The notes: generated by a model not told the origin, from the letters alone. Shown: positions 1 to 8,142, counted from the first letter of the stretch. The stretch is 45,214 nt of DNA from an uncultured Oscillospiraceae bacterium (GCA_900754515.1 CAAEDD010000162.1:1-45214); one strand, 5' to 3'. Made by a program: numbers and translations.

Positions 1-60
1 AGAAGGGCAAAGCCGGGAAGGCTGAACATCAGTGAAAATGCTCCGGCAGCCACAGGTTGA
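1..60 (+). CDS. Possible 3' end of a truncated upstream gene
   Basis: Reading frame 1 is open from the window edge to a TGA at 58-60, giving 19 codons, while the other two forward frames hit stops within this stretch. This could be the C-terminus of a gene that starts outside the window. The peptide is too short to assign to a family. The gap that follows is AT-rich and fits an intergenic region. Confidence 0.3.
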   Translation, partial: RRAKPGRLNISENAPAATG

Positions 61-188
61 AAAAAGAAAAAAGGCGAACACTCGGATTAAAATGATTATA
101 TATCGAAAGATTTTACTAATTTGGGAAAAAATATCAATATTTAAGCGCAGAATTGGCAATATTTTGTATGGCGCTATGGACTATCCTG

Positions 189-197
189 TGATACAAT
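189..197 (+). promoter_or_regulatory. Extended -10 promoter element before nrdR
   Basis: TGATACAAT fits the extended -10 form TGnTATAAT, and lies about 45 nt before the nrdR start. No good -35 box is found at 16-18 nt upstream. The remainder of 61-243 is AT-rich and shows no other gene. A ribosome binding site (GGGGAG) lies about 10 nt before the start codon. Confidence 0.45.
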
Positions 198-243
198 ACA
201 TCCGTTAGTCAACATAACGTTTATTAGGGGAGAGATAGGATAT

Positions 244-699
244 ATGAAATGTCCCTTTTGCGGATATTCCGAGAGCAGGGTGATCGACTCAAGACCCGCC
301 GAGGAGGGAGCTACAATCCGTCGCCGTCGGGAGTGCCTGGCCTGTCAGAAGCGTTTTACCACGTATGAGATAATAGAACGGCTGCCTTTGGTGGTGGTCA
401 AAAGGGACGGCAGCCGCCAGACCTTTGATAAAGTGAAGCTGATAAACGGCATGGTCCGTGCCTGTGAAAAACGGCCGGTGACTCTGGCCCAGCTGGAGAC
501 CATAGCCGACGATATAGAGCAGGAGCTCCAGAGTAATCTTGAGCGGGAGATAAGCACCGTGAGTATCGGCGAAATGGTTATGGCCCGGCTCAAAGAGATA
601 GACGAGGTGGCCTATGTGCGCTTTGCCTCGGTCTACCGCAGTTTCAAGGACATTAACACCTTTATGGAAGAACTTTCAAAGCTTTTGCAGGACAAGTGA
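244..699 (+). CDS. nrdR: Transcriptional repressor NrdR
   Basis: NrdR represses ribonucleotide reductase genes by binding NrdR boxes, sensing dATP/ATP through an ATP-cone. The 151-residue length is normal. The N-terminal zinc ribbon is visible as Cys3, Cys6, Cys31 and Cys34, with the family signature MKCPFCG at the start and RRRREC before the second pair. Residues about 49-139 form the ATP-cone (VVKRDGSRQTFDKVKL onward). No ribonucleotide reductase gene is in the window, so its targets lie elsewhere. The downstream genes are convergent, 9 nt away, with no clear terminator between. Confidence 0.96.
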   Translation: MKCPFCGYSESRVIDSRPAEEGATIRRRRECLACQKRFTTYEIIERLPLVVVKRDGSRQTFDKVKLINGMVRACEKRPVTLAQLETIADDIEQELQSNLEREISTVSIGEMVMARLKEIDEVAYVRFASVYRSFKDINTFMEELSKLLQDK

Positions 700-708
700 G
701 CCCGGCCA

Positions 709-1089
709 TTACAGTATGCTGCCGAGGCTGGGATGCTCCATTTCCTGTATGCTTATGATGTGATAGCGTAGCTTGCCGTAGGCGGCGCTGCTGCTCTCCA
801 GATCCTCGGCCAGGAGAAGCTGGCGCAGCTCATAGAAAGCGTCGGCGGTGGAGTCTATCTCCGAATGGCGGATGAAGATATGGGTGTAGCTGTCGGCCTG
901 AAGCCAGCGTTCAAGTCCACGGTCCAGAGCCTCCAGTGCCTTGACGGCGTCACCCTCGTCTGCCGCCTGCTGGGACTCATCCAACGCGGAGAGCATGTCT
1001 TCCGACAGATGGTCAACTGCGCTGATGTTCCACCAGGCTCCCGCAATAAGCAGCAGAATAAGCAGGGAGGCCAGCATTTCACGGCTCAT
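709..1089 (-). CDS. DUF4363 family protein
   Basis: This 126-residue protein has one N-terminal membrane segment (residues about 5-23, LASLLILLLIAGAWWNISAV) followed by a helical, acidic extracytoplasmic region. It matches the DUF4363 pattern, a family commonly encoded directly after DUF421 proteins in clostridia and bacilli. Its start codon overlaps the DUF421 stop codon as ATGA, so the two are translationally coupled. Function is unknown. The pairing suggests it is a partner subunit of the DUF421 membrane protein (inference). Confidence 0.8.
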   Translation of the reverse strand: MSREMLASLLILLLIAGAWWNISAVDHLSEDMLSALDESQQAADEGDAVKALEALDRGLERWLQADSYTHIFIRHSEIDSTADAFYELRQLLLAEDLESSSAAYGKLRYHIISIQEMEHPSLGSIL

Positions 1090-1766
1090 TTTTTGACCTC
1101 GCTTTCTGCCAGATATATCCGGCCCATCTTATCGGCAGTCATGAGAAATACCTGGTCGGGAGAGCTGAGACCGTTTTGCTTCAACTGCTTATTGAGCCAG
1201 TTCATGTCCAGCCCCAGATGCTTAAGGTTACCCTGCAGCACTCTGCCGTTATTGATGACGATGAAGGGATAGTACTCGTCGGGGACGTTTATTCCAAGCT
1301 GCTCCGCCGTGGCCGGGCGCTGGGCTGCAAAGGGCACTACGTTAAGCTTTCCGTCCGTCTCCAGCACCGCATATTCCACGGAGCTGATGTCCAGTATTCC
1401 CTGGTTTCGCAGCTCCTGCATCAGCTCATCGGGAGTGAAGCGGTTGCGGTGCATCTCCCCCTGACAGATTTTTCCCCGGACGATGAGCAGACTGGGTTTG
1501 CCGGAGAAAAAGGCCCTGAGCCGGATGTTTTTCATGCAGACTCCGGCAATCAGAAGCTCACAGCAGAAGAGGACCATAATTGGTACCAGCCCGTTTATCA
1601 TGGGTATGCCCAGATCCTGCAAGGGCAGGGAGGCCAGATCCGCAATCAGGGCCGCCAGTACAAACTCCGACAGCTCCATTTCCCCCAACTGCCGCTTGCC
1701 CAGAAGGCGCATGGTTATCAGCAGAGAAAAATATACTATTATAGTGCGTATGATTATTATAGCCAT
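1086..1766 (-). CDS. DUF421 (YetF/YcaP-like) membrane protein
   Basis: The 226-residue product has three N-terminal membrane segments (about residues 3-20, 35-52, 58-77), then a soluble domain. The family signature RLLGKRQLGEM is at 20-30, and the C-terminal domain contains the ITINNGxVxxxNL-like stretch (FIVINNGRVLQGNLKHL) typical of DUF421. B. subtilis relatives such as YetF are linked to the spore or envelope, but the biochemical role is unresolved. It overlaps the downstream DUF4363 gene by 4 nt and is divergent from the NagB-like gene, with only 44 nt between the two starts. Confidence 0.88.
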   Translation of the reverse strand: MAIIIIRTIIVYFSLLITMRLLGKRQLGEMELSEFVLAALIADLASLPLQDLGIPMINGLVPIMVLFCCELLIAGVCMKNIRLRAFFSGKPSLLIVRGKICQGEMHRNRFTPDELMQELRNQGILDISSVEYAVLETDGKLNVVPFAAQRPATAEQLGINVPDEYYPFIVINNGRVLQGNLKHLGLDMNWLNKQLKQNGLSSPDQVFLMTADKMGRIYLAESEVKK

Positions 1767-1810
1767 AGTTATAGTATGTCCAATAAAATCTGTAAATAGC
1801 GGGTGATATA

Positions 1811-2500
1811 ATGAAAACTGTGATAAAAGAGCTGCCGGAACTGGAAAAAAGCTGCGCCGAAGAAGTGCAGCAGTTACTGAAGGAGAAGCCGGATGCGGTT
1901 CTTGCTCTGACCGCCGGGCGCACTACTGAGGGCCTGTACGCTCTGTTGAGCGATATGTGCCGCTCCGGTGAGCTGAGTTTTAAAAATGCCAAAATCTTTG
2001 CCGTTACCGAATATGTTGGGGCGGAGGGAGAAAACAGCTGCCGCAGTATACTGGAGAGACAGCTTGTTGACAACATTGATTTGCCCGGGGAGAATTTCTT
2101 CCTGCCGAAGGAGAGCGAGCCGGAGAATTATGATAAGCTAGTAGAAGCTGCCGGCGGAATTGACCTTTGTATTTTGGGAATCGGTATCAACGGCCACATA
2201 GGCTACAATGAGCCGGCTACCCCCTTTGACAGCCATACCCATGTTCAGAAGCTGACGGACGCTACCCACCGCCAGTATCAGGGCGGGGAGAGGCAGCTGA
2301 CTGAATACGCCCTTACAATGGGCATCAAGACCATCGTTTCATCCCGCAATATCCTTCTGCTGGCAGCCGGCCAGGAGAAGGCCGATGCGGTTTTTAAGAT
2401 GATATATGGCAGGACGGACAGCTATATACCCGCTGCTTTCCTGCAAATACCCCTGGAGGTCACCGCCTTTGTTGACCCGGCGGCGGCCGCGAAACTTTAA
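1811..2500 (+). CDS. NagB-like glucosamine-6-phosphate isomerase family protein with altered active site
   Basis: The fold is that of glucosamine-6-phosphate deaminase: residues 122-135 (LGIGINGHIGYNEP) are the family signature and keep the catalytic His129 and Glu134. Two other motifs are altered. The sugar-phosphate loop usually reading TGGTPEG is AGRTTEG (35-41), and the Asp of the LDEY/MDEY motif (Asp72 in E. coli NagB, the proposed general base) is Thr66 in AVTEYVG. At 229 residues it is slightly short. It starts a cluster with glmM and a GlmU-like acetyltransferase, so a role in amino-sugar phosphate supply or sensing is plausible. Start chosen with GGGTGAT as ribosome binding site. Confidence 0.85.
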   Translation: MKTVIKELPELEKSCAEEVQQLLKEKPDAVLALTAGRTTEGLYALLSDMCRSGELSFKNAKIFAVTEYVGAEGENSCRSILERQLVDNIDLPGENFFLPKESEPENYDKLVEAAGGIDLCILGIGINGHIGYNEPATPFDSHTHVQKLTDATHRQYQGGERQLTEYALTMGIKTIVSSRNILLLAAGQEKADAVFKMIYGRTDSYIPAAFLQIPLEVTAFVDPAAAAKL

Positions 2501-2515
2501 CGGGAGGGAATTTTT

Positions 2516-3865
2516 TTGGGTAAATATTTTGGAACCGACGGCTTCCGCGGGGAAGCCAACGCCGATCTTACAGTAGACCATGCTTTTAAGATAGGGCGAT
2601 ATCTGGGCTGGTATTACAGCCGTGACCACAAGGCAAAGGTGGTAATAGGCAAGGACACCCGCCGCTCCAGCTATATGTTTGAGTCGGCGTTGTGTGCCGG
2701 ACTTACCGCCTCCGGGGCGGATGCATATCTGCTTCACGTCACCAGCACCCCCAGCGTATCCTATATTGCCAGAGCCGACGACTTTGACTGCGGCATTATG
2801 ATCTCCGCCAGCCATAACCCTTATTACGACAACGGCATCAAACTCATTAACGGCGACGGGGAGAAAATGGAGGAGAGCCTGCTGGACGGTGTGGAGGAGT
2901 ACCTGGATTCTCAGGAAAACCTGCCCTATGCCCAGGGAGAGGCCATAGGCCGCACCGTGGACTATGCCGCCGGGCGCAACCGCTACATAGGCTACCTTAT
3001 ATCCCTGGCAACCCGCTCCTATAAGAACTTCAAGATCGGCCTGGACTGCGCCAACGGCAGCACTTGGCAGATGGCCAAGAGTGTCTTTGACGCCCTGGGA
3101 GCCGACACCTACGTTATTTCCAACCGGCCCGACGGGCTGAATATAAATGTGGACTGCGGCTCCACCCATATTGGCCAGCTGCAGAAATTCGTGCTGGATA
3201 ACGGCCTGGACGTGGGCTTTGCCTTCGACGGGGATGCCGACCGCTGCCTGGCTGTAGATGAAAAGGGCAACGTAGTAAACGGCGACCATATAATGTATGT
3301 ATGCGCAAAATACATGCAGGAAAAGGGGATGCTGGGTTCCTCCAAGGTGGTCACCACAATAATGTCCAACATGGGATTGTACAAGGCTTTGGACAGCCTG
3401 GGCATTGGATACGAAAAGACTGCTGTGGGTGACAAGTATGTGGCGGAGAACATGCGCCAGAACGGCCACATCATCGGCGGAGAGCAGTCCGGCCACATAA
3501 TCTTTGGCCTCCATGCCAATACAGGAGACGGACTTCTCACTGCCATTAAGGTCATGGAGTGCATTACTGAGACCAAGGAGCCCCTCTCCGTGCTGGCCTC
3601 CGGCATGACTATGTACCCCCAGAAGCTGAAGAATGTTGTGGTCACCGACAAGGACGAGACTCTGAACTGCGAGGAAGTAAAGGCCGCTGTGAAGAAGGTT
3701 GAGGCGGATCTGGGTGATGATGGCCGGGTGGTTCTGAGAAAGAGCGGCACCGAGCCTCTCCTCCGGGTTATGGTGGAGGCCACCAGCGATGAGCTTTGTG
3801 AAGAAAAAGTAGACGAGATAATTGCCGCAATGGCTGCGGCTGGAAAGCTGATAAAGGTGAAATAA
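2516..3865 (+). CDS. glmM: Phosphoglucosamine mutase GlmM
   Basis: GlmM converts glucosamine-6-phosphate to glucosamine-1-phosphate on the way to UDP-GlcNAc for peptidoglycan. The 449-residue length is standard. Visible motifs are FGTDGFRG at 5-12, the phosphoserine loop ISASHNP (catalytic Ser99), the magnesium loop DGDADR (238-243) and the C-terminal phosphate-binding RKSGTEPLLRV. The start is TTG, chosen because the strong GGGAGGG site sits about 8 nt upstream and because the family N-terminus (GKYFGTDG) begins there. It follows the NagB-like gene by 15 nt and shares one base with the next gene (TAATG). Confidence 0.96.
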   Translation: MGKYFGTDGFRGEANADLTVDHAFKIGRYLGWYYSRDHKAKVVIGKDTRRSSYMFESALCAGLTASGADAYLLHVTSTPSVSYIARADDFDCGIMISASHNPYYDNGIKLINGDGEKMEESLLDGVEEYLDSQENLPYAQGEAIGRTVDYAAGRNRYIGYLISLATRSYKNFKIGLDCANGSTWQMAKSVFDALGADTYVISNRPDGLNINVDCGSTHIGQLQKFVLDNGLDVGFAFDGDADRCLAVDEKGNVVNGDHIMYVCAKYMQEKGMLGSSKVVTTIMSNMGLYKALDSLGIGYEKTAVGDKYVAENMRQNGHIIGGEQSGHIIFGLHANTGDGLLTAIKVMECITETKEPLSVLASGMTMYPQKLKNVVVTDKDETLNCEEVKAAVKKVEADLGDDGRVVLRKSGTEPLLRVMVEATSDELCEEKVDEIIAAMAAAGKLIKVK

Positions 3866-4524
3866 TGACGGAGATTAAAGAACTTTTCGATCTGGATAAG
3901 ACTATTGCAAAGGAACTCTTTGAGGGGAAAACCTATCCCTGGGAGGTTCTGGACGAGATAAAGCCATTCATCCTCAAATTGGGTCCTACCCTCAACCCCG
4001 ACGAATACGATAACCCCAGCGAGGGCGTATGGGTGGCTAAGGACGCCAAGGTCTTTCCCTCCGCCTATCTGGGAGCCCCCTGTATCATAGACCACGGGGC
4101 CGAGGTGCGTCACTGCGCCTTCATCCGTGGCAGCGCCATTGTAGGCAAGAACGCCGTGGTGGGCAACTCCGTGGAGCTCAAAAACGTGGTGCTATTTGAC
4201 AACGTCCAGACCCCCCATTATAACTATGTGGGCGACTCGGTGCTGGGCTATAAGGCCCACATGGGCGCAGGCTCCATTACCAGCAACGTGAAGAGCGACA
4301 AGACTCTGGTAGTGGTGAAGGACCCCGACGGCGCAATAGAGACCGGACGTAAAAAGTTCGGCGCCATGCTGGGGGACTTCGTTGAAGTGGGATGCAACAG
4401 CGTTCTCAATCCCGGCACCGTAGTGGGCCGCAATTCCAATATCTACCCCACATCCTGTGTCCGGGGCGTCATCCCTCCCGACAGCATATACAAGGATAAG
4501 GACAATATTGTCCATAAAAAGTAA
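3865..4524 (+). CDS. GlmU-like left-handed beta-helix acetyltransferase
   Basis: This 219-residue protein has the hexapeptide-repeat pattern of left-handed beta-helix acyltransferases from about residue 55 to 200. The stretch TPHYNYVGDSVLGYKAHMGAG closely resembles the GlmU acetyltransferase site, including the catalytic His (His118, His363 in E. coli GlmU) and the GAG(T/S)IT motif. It lacks the uridylyltransferase domain of GlmU. Because it is coupled to glmM, the likely reaction is acetylation of glucosamine-1-phosphate (inference). Relatives are often labelled UDP-N-acetylglucosamine pyrophosphorylase, which the absent nucleotidyltransferase domain does not support. Confidence 0.82.
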   Translation: MTEIKELFDLDKTIAKELFEGKTYPWEVLDEIKPFILKLGPTLNPDEYDNPSEGVWVAKDAKVFPSAYLGAPCIIDHGAEVRHCAFIRGSAIVGKNAVVGNSVELKNVVLFDNVQTPHYNYVGDSVLGYKAHMGAGSITSNVKSDKTLVVVKDPDGAIETGRKKFGAMLGDFVEVGCNSVLNPGTVVGRNSNIYPTSCVRGVIPPDSIYKDKDNIVHKK

Positions 4525-4540
4525 AACACTGGACTTTGAT

Positions 4541-4574
4541 TTCCCCGCAGCAGAGACTGCGGGGAAATTTTTTT
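4541..4574 (+). terminator. Terminator of the amino-sugar operon
   Basis: A perfect 10-bp stem (TTCCCCGCAG / CTGCGGGGAA) with the loop CAGAGA is followed by a run of T. It lies 17 nt after the acetyltransferase stop. Confidence 0.93.
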
Positions 4575-4595
4575 CTTTTTCCTAAGCCTTTCTTA

Positions 4596-4625
4596 TTGCC
4601 ATAGCCCTGCCTGCTCGGTTATAAT
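4596..4625 (+). promoter_or_regulatory. Sigma-A promoter for the PEP/pyruvate-binding protein gene
   Basis: TTGCCA (4596-4601) and TATAAT (4620-4625) are separated by 18 nt, directly after the previous terminator. The start codon is about 80 nt downstream. Confidence 0.75.
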
Positions 4626-4703
4626 TTTTCTATCAAAGAGAAAGGCTGCAAGTGTAGCGGCCTTAAAACGGAAGTAAAGGCACGGGCAGAGGGAGGTATG
4701 CCA

Positions 4704-7283
4704 ATGGAAAAAGTCAAGTATATCAGCACAGGCATTGAGGGCCTGGACAAGACCCTGGACTATCTTCGCTGGGGAGATACGGTTACCTGGCAGATAGAGA
4801 ACATGGGGGACTATGTCTTTGTGGTGAGCCAGCTGGTGGCCAGTGTGGCGCGGACAAAGCAGCGAATTGTATACCTGCGCTTTGCCGACCACGCCGAGGT
4901 GGTGGACGACGAGGCCCTGATAAAGCGGGGGGCCAACGTAAAAAAATATGTGCTTGACCCGGCGGTAGGCTTTGAGACCTTCTCCGTGCAGATACACCGT
5001 ATAGTCAGCGCCGAACCGGAGGACAGCATATTCATAACCGACTGTCTCTCCTGTCTTCAGCATTTCTGGTTTTCCGACCATATGGTGTGCAATTTCTTCT
5101 GTCTCACCAGCGCCTTCAGCCACAGCCGAAACTCCATAGCCTACACCTGCATCAAATATGAGCGGCACATATACGACACTGTCTCCCGCATCCGGGCCAC
5201 CACTCCGGTGCTGATAAATATACGCAATATTGACGGCAGTACCTACATCCACCCGGTAAAAGTGGCCGGGCGGCAGACGGAGGATATGTACTATCCCATA
5301 AAGCTGGAGGGCAGCCATTGCCGCACTCTCACCTCCAGCGCCGAGCTCTATGCCATATTCGACATTTTCACTCAGACCGGCGAGCGCCGGGACTGCTGGG
5401 ACAGTATGTTCGACTCTGTAAAAAACGGCAACGAAGAACCTGTGGATGAAGAGGGCCGGGCCATTAAGGAGAATATACTCCGCTGCCTGCTGGGCAATGA
5501 GCCCAAGCGCCTGGCTCTGTGCCGGAAGTACTTTTCCATGCATGACTTGATGGACATCAAGAAGCGTGTCATCGGTACCGGCTGTATTGGCGGCAAGGCG
5601 GTGGGCATGCTTCTGGCCAGGAACATCATACGGGACACGGACCCGGAGCTGTACAAAAAACGTATCGAGCCCCACGACTCCTATTTTATTGGGGCGGATG
5701 TATTCTATACCTATGCAGTACAAAGCGGCATATGGGAGCTGCGTACTCAGATGCTGAAGCCTGAAGACTACCTGCGGTTGTCCCCTGAGCTGAAGCAGCT
5801 GCTGCTGAATGGCAGCTTTATGCCAGCTATAAAAGAGCAGTTCCTCTCCATGCTGGAATACTTCGGCCAGTCGCCAATCATCGTCCGTTCCAGCTCTCTG
5901 CTGGAGGATGGCTTCGGCAATGCCTTTGCCGGAAAGTATGACAGCGTCTTCTGCCCCAACCAGGGTACACTGGACCAACGCTACCGCCAGTTTGAGGCGG
6001 CAGTGCGCCAGGTATATGCCAGCACCGTCAGCGAGGAGGCCTATAAATACCGCATAGAGCGGAATTTGCTGGACAGGGACGAACAGATGGCCCTGCTGGT
6101 GATGCGGGTCTGCGGCGACCGCCATGGCCGCTACTACTACCCCCATGTGGCGGGGGTGGGACACTCTCAGAACCTGTACGTGAACAGCCTTTCTGCCGCC
6201 AAGGGCAACAAGGGCATGCTGCGCCTGGTCTTCGGCATGGGCACCCGGGCTGTGGACCGGGAGGCGGAGGACTACGCCAGACTTATAAACCTGGACGAAC
6301 CCCTGGCCCCGCCCATGGTGAACTATGGGGATGAGTATAAGTATTCACAGCATAGTGTGGACCTTATCGACTTGCGTTACAATACCTTTACCAACAGGAA
6401 GCTGGAGGAGCTGGACCGGAAAGATATGGGCACCGACACCTCTCTGTTCATGGAGCCGGATATGGCCACCATCGCCCGCTATAGGGAGCTGGGTATTTAC
6501 GACGAGCCCGCCCCATTTATAATAAACTTCCGGCGCATGCTGAGAGGCACCGATTTCACCCAGACCATGACCCGGATAATGGCCATGCTCCAGGAGAAGT
6601 ACTCCTACCCGGTGGACGTGGAATACGCTTGTAATTTCAACAGGGAGGGGGACTACCGGGTGAACCTGCTCCAGTGCCGTCCTCTCCAGACCCACGGCCT
6701 GGGCCAGGCGGGGGTCATGCCCAAGGTGAAGGACTTCCTCTTCAGAATAAAGGGCAACTTCATGGGCGGAAATATCTGCGTCCCGGTGCGCTACGGGGTC
6801 CTGGTAAAAGTGGAGCCATACCTGGAGCTGCCGGAGGGGATGAAATACTCCGTGGCCAGGGCTGTGGGTAAGCTGAACGCAAAGCTGAAAGACAAGAACG
6901 CAGTGCTTCTGGGTCCGGGCCGCTGGGGAACCACTACCCCCAGCTTGGGCGTGCCGGTGAGCTTTGCGGAGATAAGCAAATTCCAGTGTATGTGCGAGTT
7001 GGCCTACAGCTCCCACGGCCTGAGGCCCGAGCTGAGCTACGGCAGCCACTTCTTCCAGGACCTGGTAGAGAGCGGGATATACTACGCTGCAGTATATCAG
7101 GGAGAGAAGGGCTGTGTATTCAACGAGGCCCTGTTCGATTCTTTCCCCGACCGATTCCTGGAGCTGGGAGGGGATGAAAACCTTAAAGGTGTGGTCAAAG
7201 TCTATGACTTCGGGAAGCCGGGAGCCATACTCTATGGGGAGATAGCCAGCCAGGACTGCTTCCTGGGCCTACTGAGTGAGTGA
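4704..7283 (+). CDS. Orphan PEP/pyruvate-binding (PPDK N-domain) protein with KaiC-like N-terminus
   Basis: This 859-residue protein has two parts. Residues about 5-220 begin ISTGIEGLDKTLDYLRWGD and resemble the start of KaiC/RadA-type RecA folds, but there is no Walker A GxxGxGKT. Residues about 280-670 match the ATP-grasp nucleotide-binding domain of PEP synthase and PPDK (GGKAVGMLLARNI, IIVRSSSLLEDGFGNAFAGKYDS, LVFGMGTRAVDR, LLQCRPLQT). The phosphohistidine domain (GGxTSHAA) and the PEP/pyruvate TIM barrel are absent, so it cannot be a complete PPDK. An earlier ATG at 4698 touches the GGAGG site, so the ATG at 4704, 7 nt after it, is chosen. It is monocistronic. Substrate unknown. Confidence 0.88.
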   Translation: MEKVKYISTGIEGLDKTLDYLRWGDTVTWQIENMGDYVFVVSQLVASVARTKQRIVYLRFADHAEVVDDEALIKRGANVKKYVLDPAVGFETFSVQIHRIVSAEPEDSIFITDCLSCLQHFWFSDHMVCNFFCLTSAFSHSRNSIAYTCIKYERHIYDTVSRIRATTPVLINIRNIDGSTYIHPVKVAGRQTEDMYYPIKLEGSHCRTLTSSAELYAIFDIFTQTGERRDCWDSMFDSVKNGNEEPVDEEGRAIKENILRCLLGNEPKRLALCRKYFSMHDLMDIKKRVIGTGCIGGKAVGMLLARNIIRDTDPELYKKRIEPHDSYFIGADVFYTYAVQSGIWELRTQMLKPEDYLRLSPELKQLLLNGSFMPAIKEQFLSMLEYFGQSPIIVRSSSLLEDGFGNAFAGKYDSVFCPNQGTLDQRYRQFEAAVRQVYASTVSEEAYKYRIERNLLDRDEQMALLVMRVCGDRHGRYYYPHVAGVGHSQNLYVNSLSAAKGNKGMLRLVFGMGTRAVDREAEDYARLINLDEPLAPPMVNYGDEYKYSQHSVDLIDLRYNTFTNRKLEELDRKDMGTDTSLFMEPDMATIARYRELGIYDEPAPFIINFRRMLRGTDFTQTMTRIMAMLQEKYSYPVDVEYACNFNREGDYRVNLLQCRPLQTHGLGQAGVMPKVKDFLFRIKGNFMGGNICVPVRYGVLVKVEPYLELPEGMKYSVARAVGKLNAKLKDKNAVLLGPGRWGTTTPSLGVPVSFAEISKFQCMCELAYSSHGLRPELSYGSHFFQDLVESGIYYAAVYQGEKGCVFNEALFDSFPDRFLELGGDENLKGVVKVYDFGKPGAILYGEIASQDCFLGLLSE

Positions 7284-7352
7284 CATAATGTAATTTACAT
7301 AATGCAATAAACATAATATAAATTACATAATAACATTTACATAACAACAGCG
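7283..7352 (+). repeat. Five tandem copies of an AT-rich 14-bp unit
   Basis: Starting on the last base of the stop codon, the motif ACATAA recurs at 7283, 7297, 7311, 7325 and 7339, an exact 14-nt period. Units are ACATAATGTAATTT, ACATAATGCAATAA, ACATAATATAAATT, ACATAATAACATTT and ACATAACAACAGCG. The last unit runs into the left arm of the following hairpin. Confidence 0.85.
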
Positions 7353-7379
7353 ACCCCAGTTCGGGGCCGCTGTTGTTAT
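7341..7379. terminator. Strong hairpin between convergent genes
   Basis: A 17-bp stem with one mismatch (7341-7357 with 7363-7379) and a 5-nt loop lies between convergent genes. The plus strand lacks a clear T run after it, while the minus strand is T-rich beyond it, so it may serve mainly the minus-strand XRE cassette or both sides. Confidence 0.7.
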
Positions 7380-7414
7380 TGGGGGATAGCAGAGGGAGTA
7401 AAACTTTGCCGGAC

Positions 7415-7855
7415 TCAATACTTTTTTAAAAGTCGGTTGAAAATCACTATTCCGGCGATGATCTGGAAGATAAGATAGGCGCTCAGATACCAAACCAGTG
7501 GTAGGCTGTTTCCGATGAGGCCCAGACTGTCCAGCACGCCGATAACAAAAATGGACAGGCTAACAGTCACAAGACCAAGCACATAGGCATAGCGGCCGGA
7601 GCGGTCACGGAGCTTCTGCTTCAGTTCGTCGTTCATTTCTATCCGCTCGTTTTCAAGGCGTTCCTCATAGCGCTGCTGGTTTTTTGGACGGCTCCAATAA
7701 AAATATTTTCCGATCATAAGCAGCCCCGGACCTGTCAGAGCGCCGCCGATACCATAGAGCATGCCGATTTCGGTATTGGTGAAGATGGCGGCAAGCAGCA
7801 GGGCAAGGCCAAGAAGAGTATAGATGATGCCGCTGATAAGCTGAGTTTTTTTCAT
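7415..7855 (-). CDS. Four-helix membrane protein of XRE cassette 1
   Basis: The 146-residue product has two N-terminal membrane segments (about 7-27 and 30-50), a charged cytoplasmic loop (55-88, rich in Arg, Glu and Lys), and two C-terminal segments (about 92-112 and 120-141). I do not recognise a named family. It overlaps the XRE regulator gene by 4 nt (ATGA), so the pair is translated together. Small XRE/membrane-protein pairs are common in clostridia and often sense envelope or metabolic state, but no function is established here. Confidence 0.75.
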   Translation of the reverse strand: MKKTQLISGIIYTLLGLALLLAAIFTNTEIGMLYGIGGALTGPGLLMIGKYFYWSRPKNQQRYEERLENERIEMNDELKQKLRDRSGRYAYVLGLVTVSLSIFVIGVLDSLGLIGNSLPLVWYLSAYLIFQIIAGIVIFNRLLKKY

Positions 7856-8055
7856 GACTCTCTCCTCTCATGGATGAAAATTTCTTCAATGCTCAGTTTG
7901 AAATAGTCGGCTATGGTAAAGGCCAGTTCCAGAGAAGGATTGTATTTTCCATTCTCAATGGAGCTGACGGTTTGGCGGGAGACCCTGATGGCTTTGGCAA
8001 ATTCCTCCTGATTCAATCCCAGGGATTTGCGCAGTTCCTCCACACGGTTTTCCAT
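7852..8055 (-). CDS. XRE-family HTH regulator (cassette 1)
   Basis: This 67-residue protein is almost entirely one Cro/CI-type helix-turn-helix (residues 5-60). The recognition region reads VSRQTVSSIENGKYNPSLELA, and LSIEEIF is the typical tail of stand-alone small XRE regulators. It closely resembles the regulator at 10020-10214. Upstream lie a consensus promoter and two 18-bp operator-like repeats, one overlapping the -35 box, which points to autoregulation (inference). No metal- or ligand-binding domain is present, so the signal would have to come from the partner membrane protein or another factor. Confidence 0.92.
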   Translation of the reverse strand: MENRVEELRKSLGLNQEEFAKAIRVSRQTVSSIENGKYNPSLELAFTIADYFKLSIEEIFIHERRES

Positions 8056-8078
8056 GTCTGTGCCCCTTTCAAAACTTT

Positions 8079-8142
8079 TGACAAGTTTCCTTTACATACA
8101 CAGTGTAGCATATGACAGCGGTGCTGTCAAGGTTCCTTTACA
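8079..8142 (-). promoter_or_regulatory. Promoter with paired 18-bp operators (cassette 1)
   Basis: On the minus strand TTGACA (8130-8125) and TACACT (8107-8102) are 17 nt apart. The operator copies TGTAAAGGAACCTTGACA (8142-8125) and TGTAAAGGAAACTTGTCA (8096-8079) are 46 bp apart. The first ends in the -35 box and the second lies just past the -10. Both are imperfect dyads of the form TGTAAAG-N4-CTTTACA. Confidence 0.88.

Noticed and set aside
4698..4703. ATG at 4698 as start of the PPDK-like gene
   Set aside because: It touches the GGAGG site, leaving no spacing. The in-frame ATG at 4704 has 7 nt spacing.
4593..6164. Long open frame on the minus strand opposite the PPDK-like gene
   Set aside because: It is antisense to a well-supported gene, has no ribosome binding site, and its composition (His, Val, Gln-rich) is typical of a shadow of a GC-biased gene.
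7283..7352. Reading the 14-bp repeats as a CRISPR array
   Set aside because: The period is only 14 bp, with no unique spacers and no cas genes.
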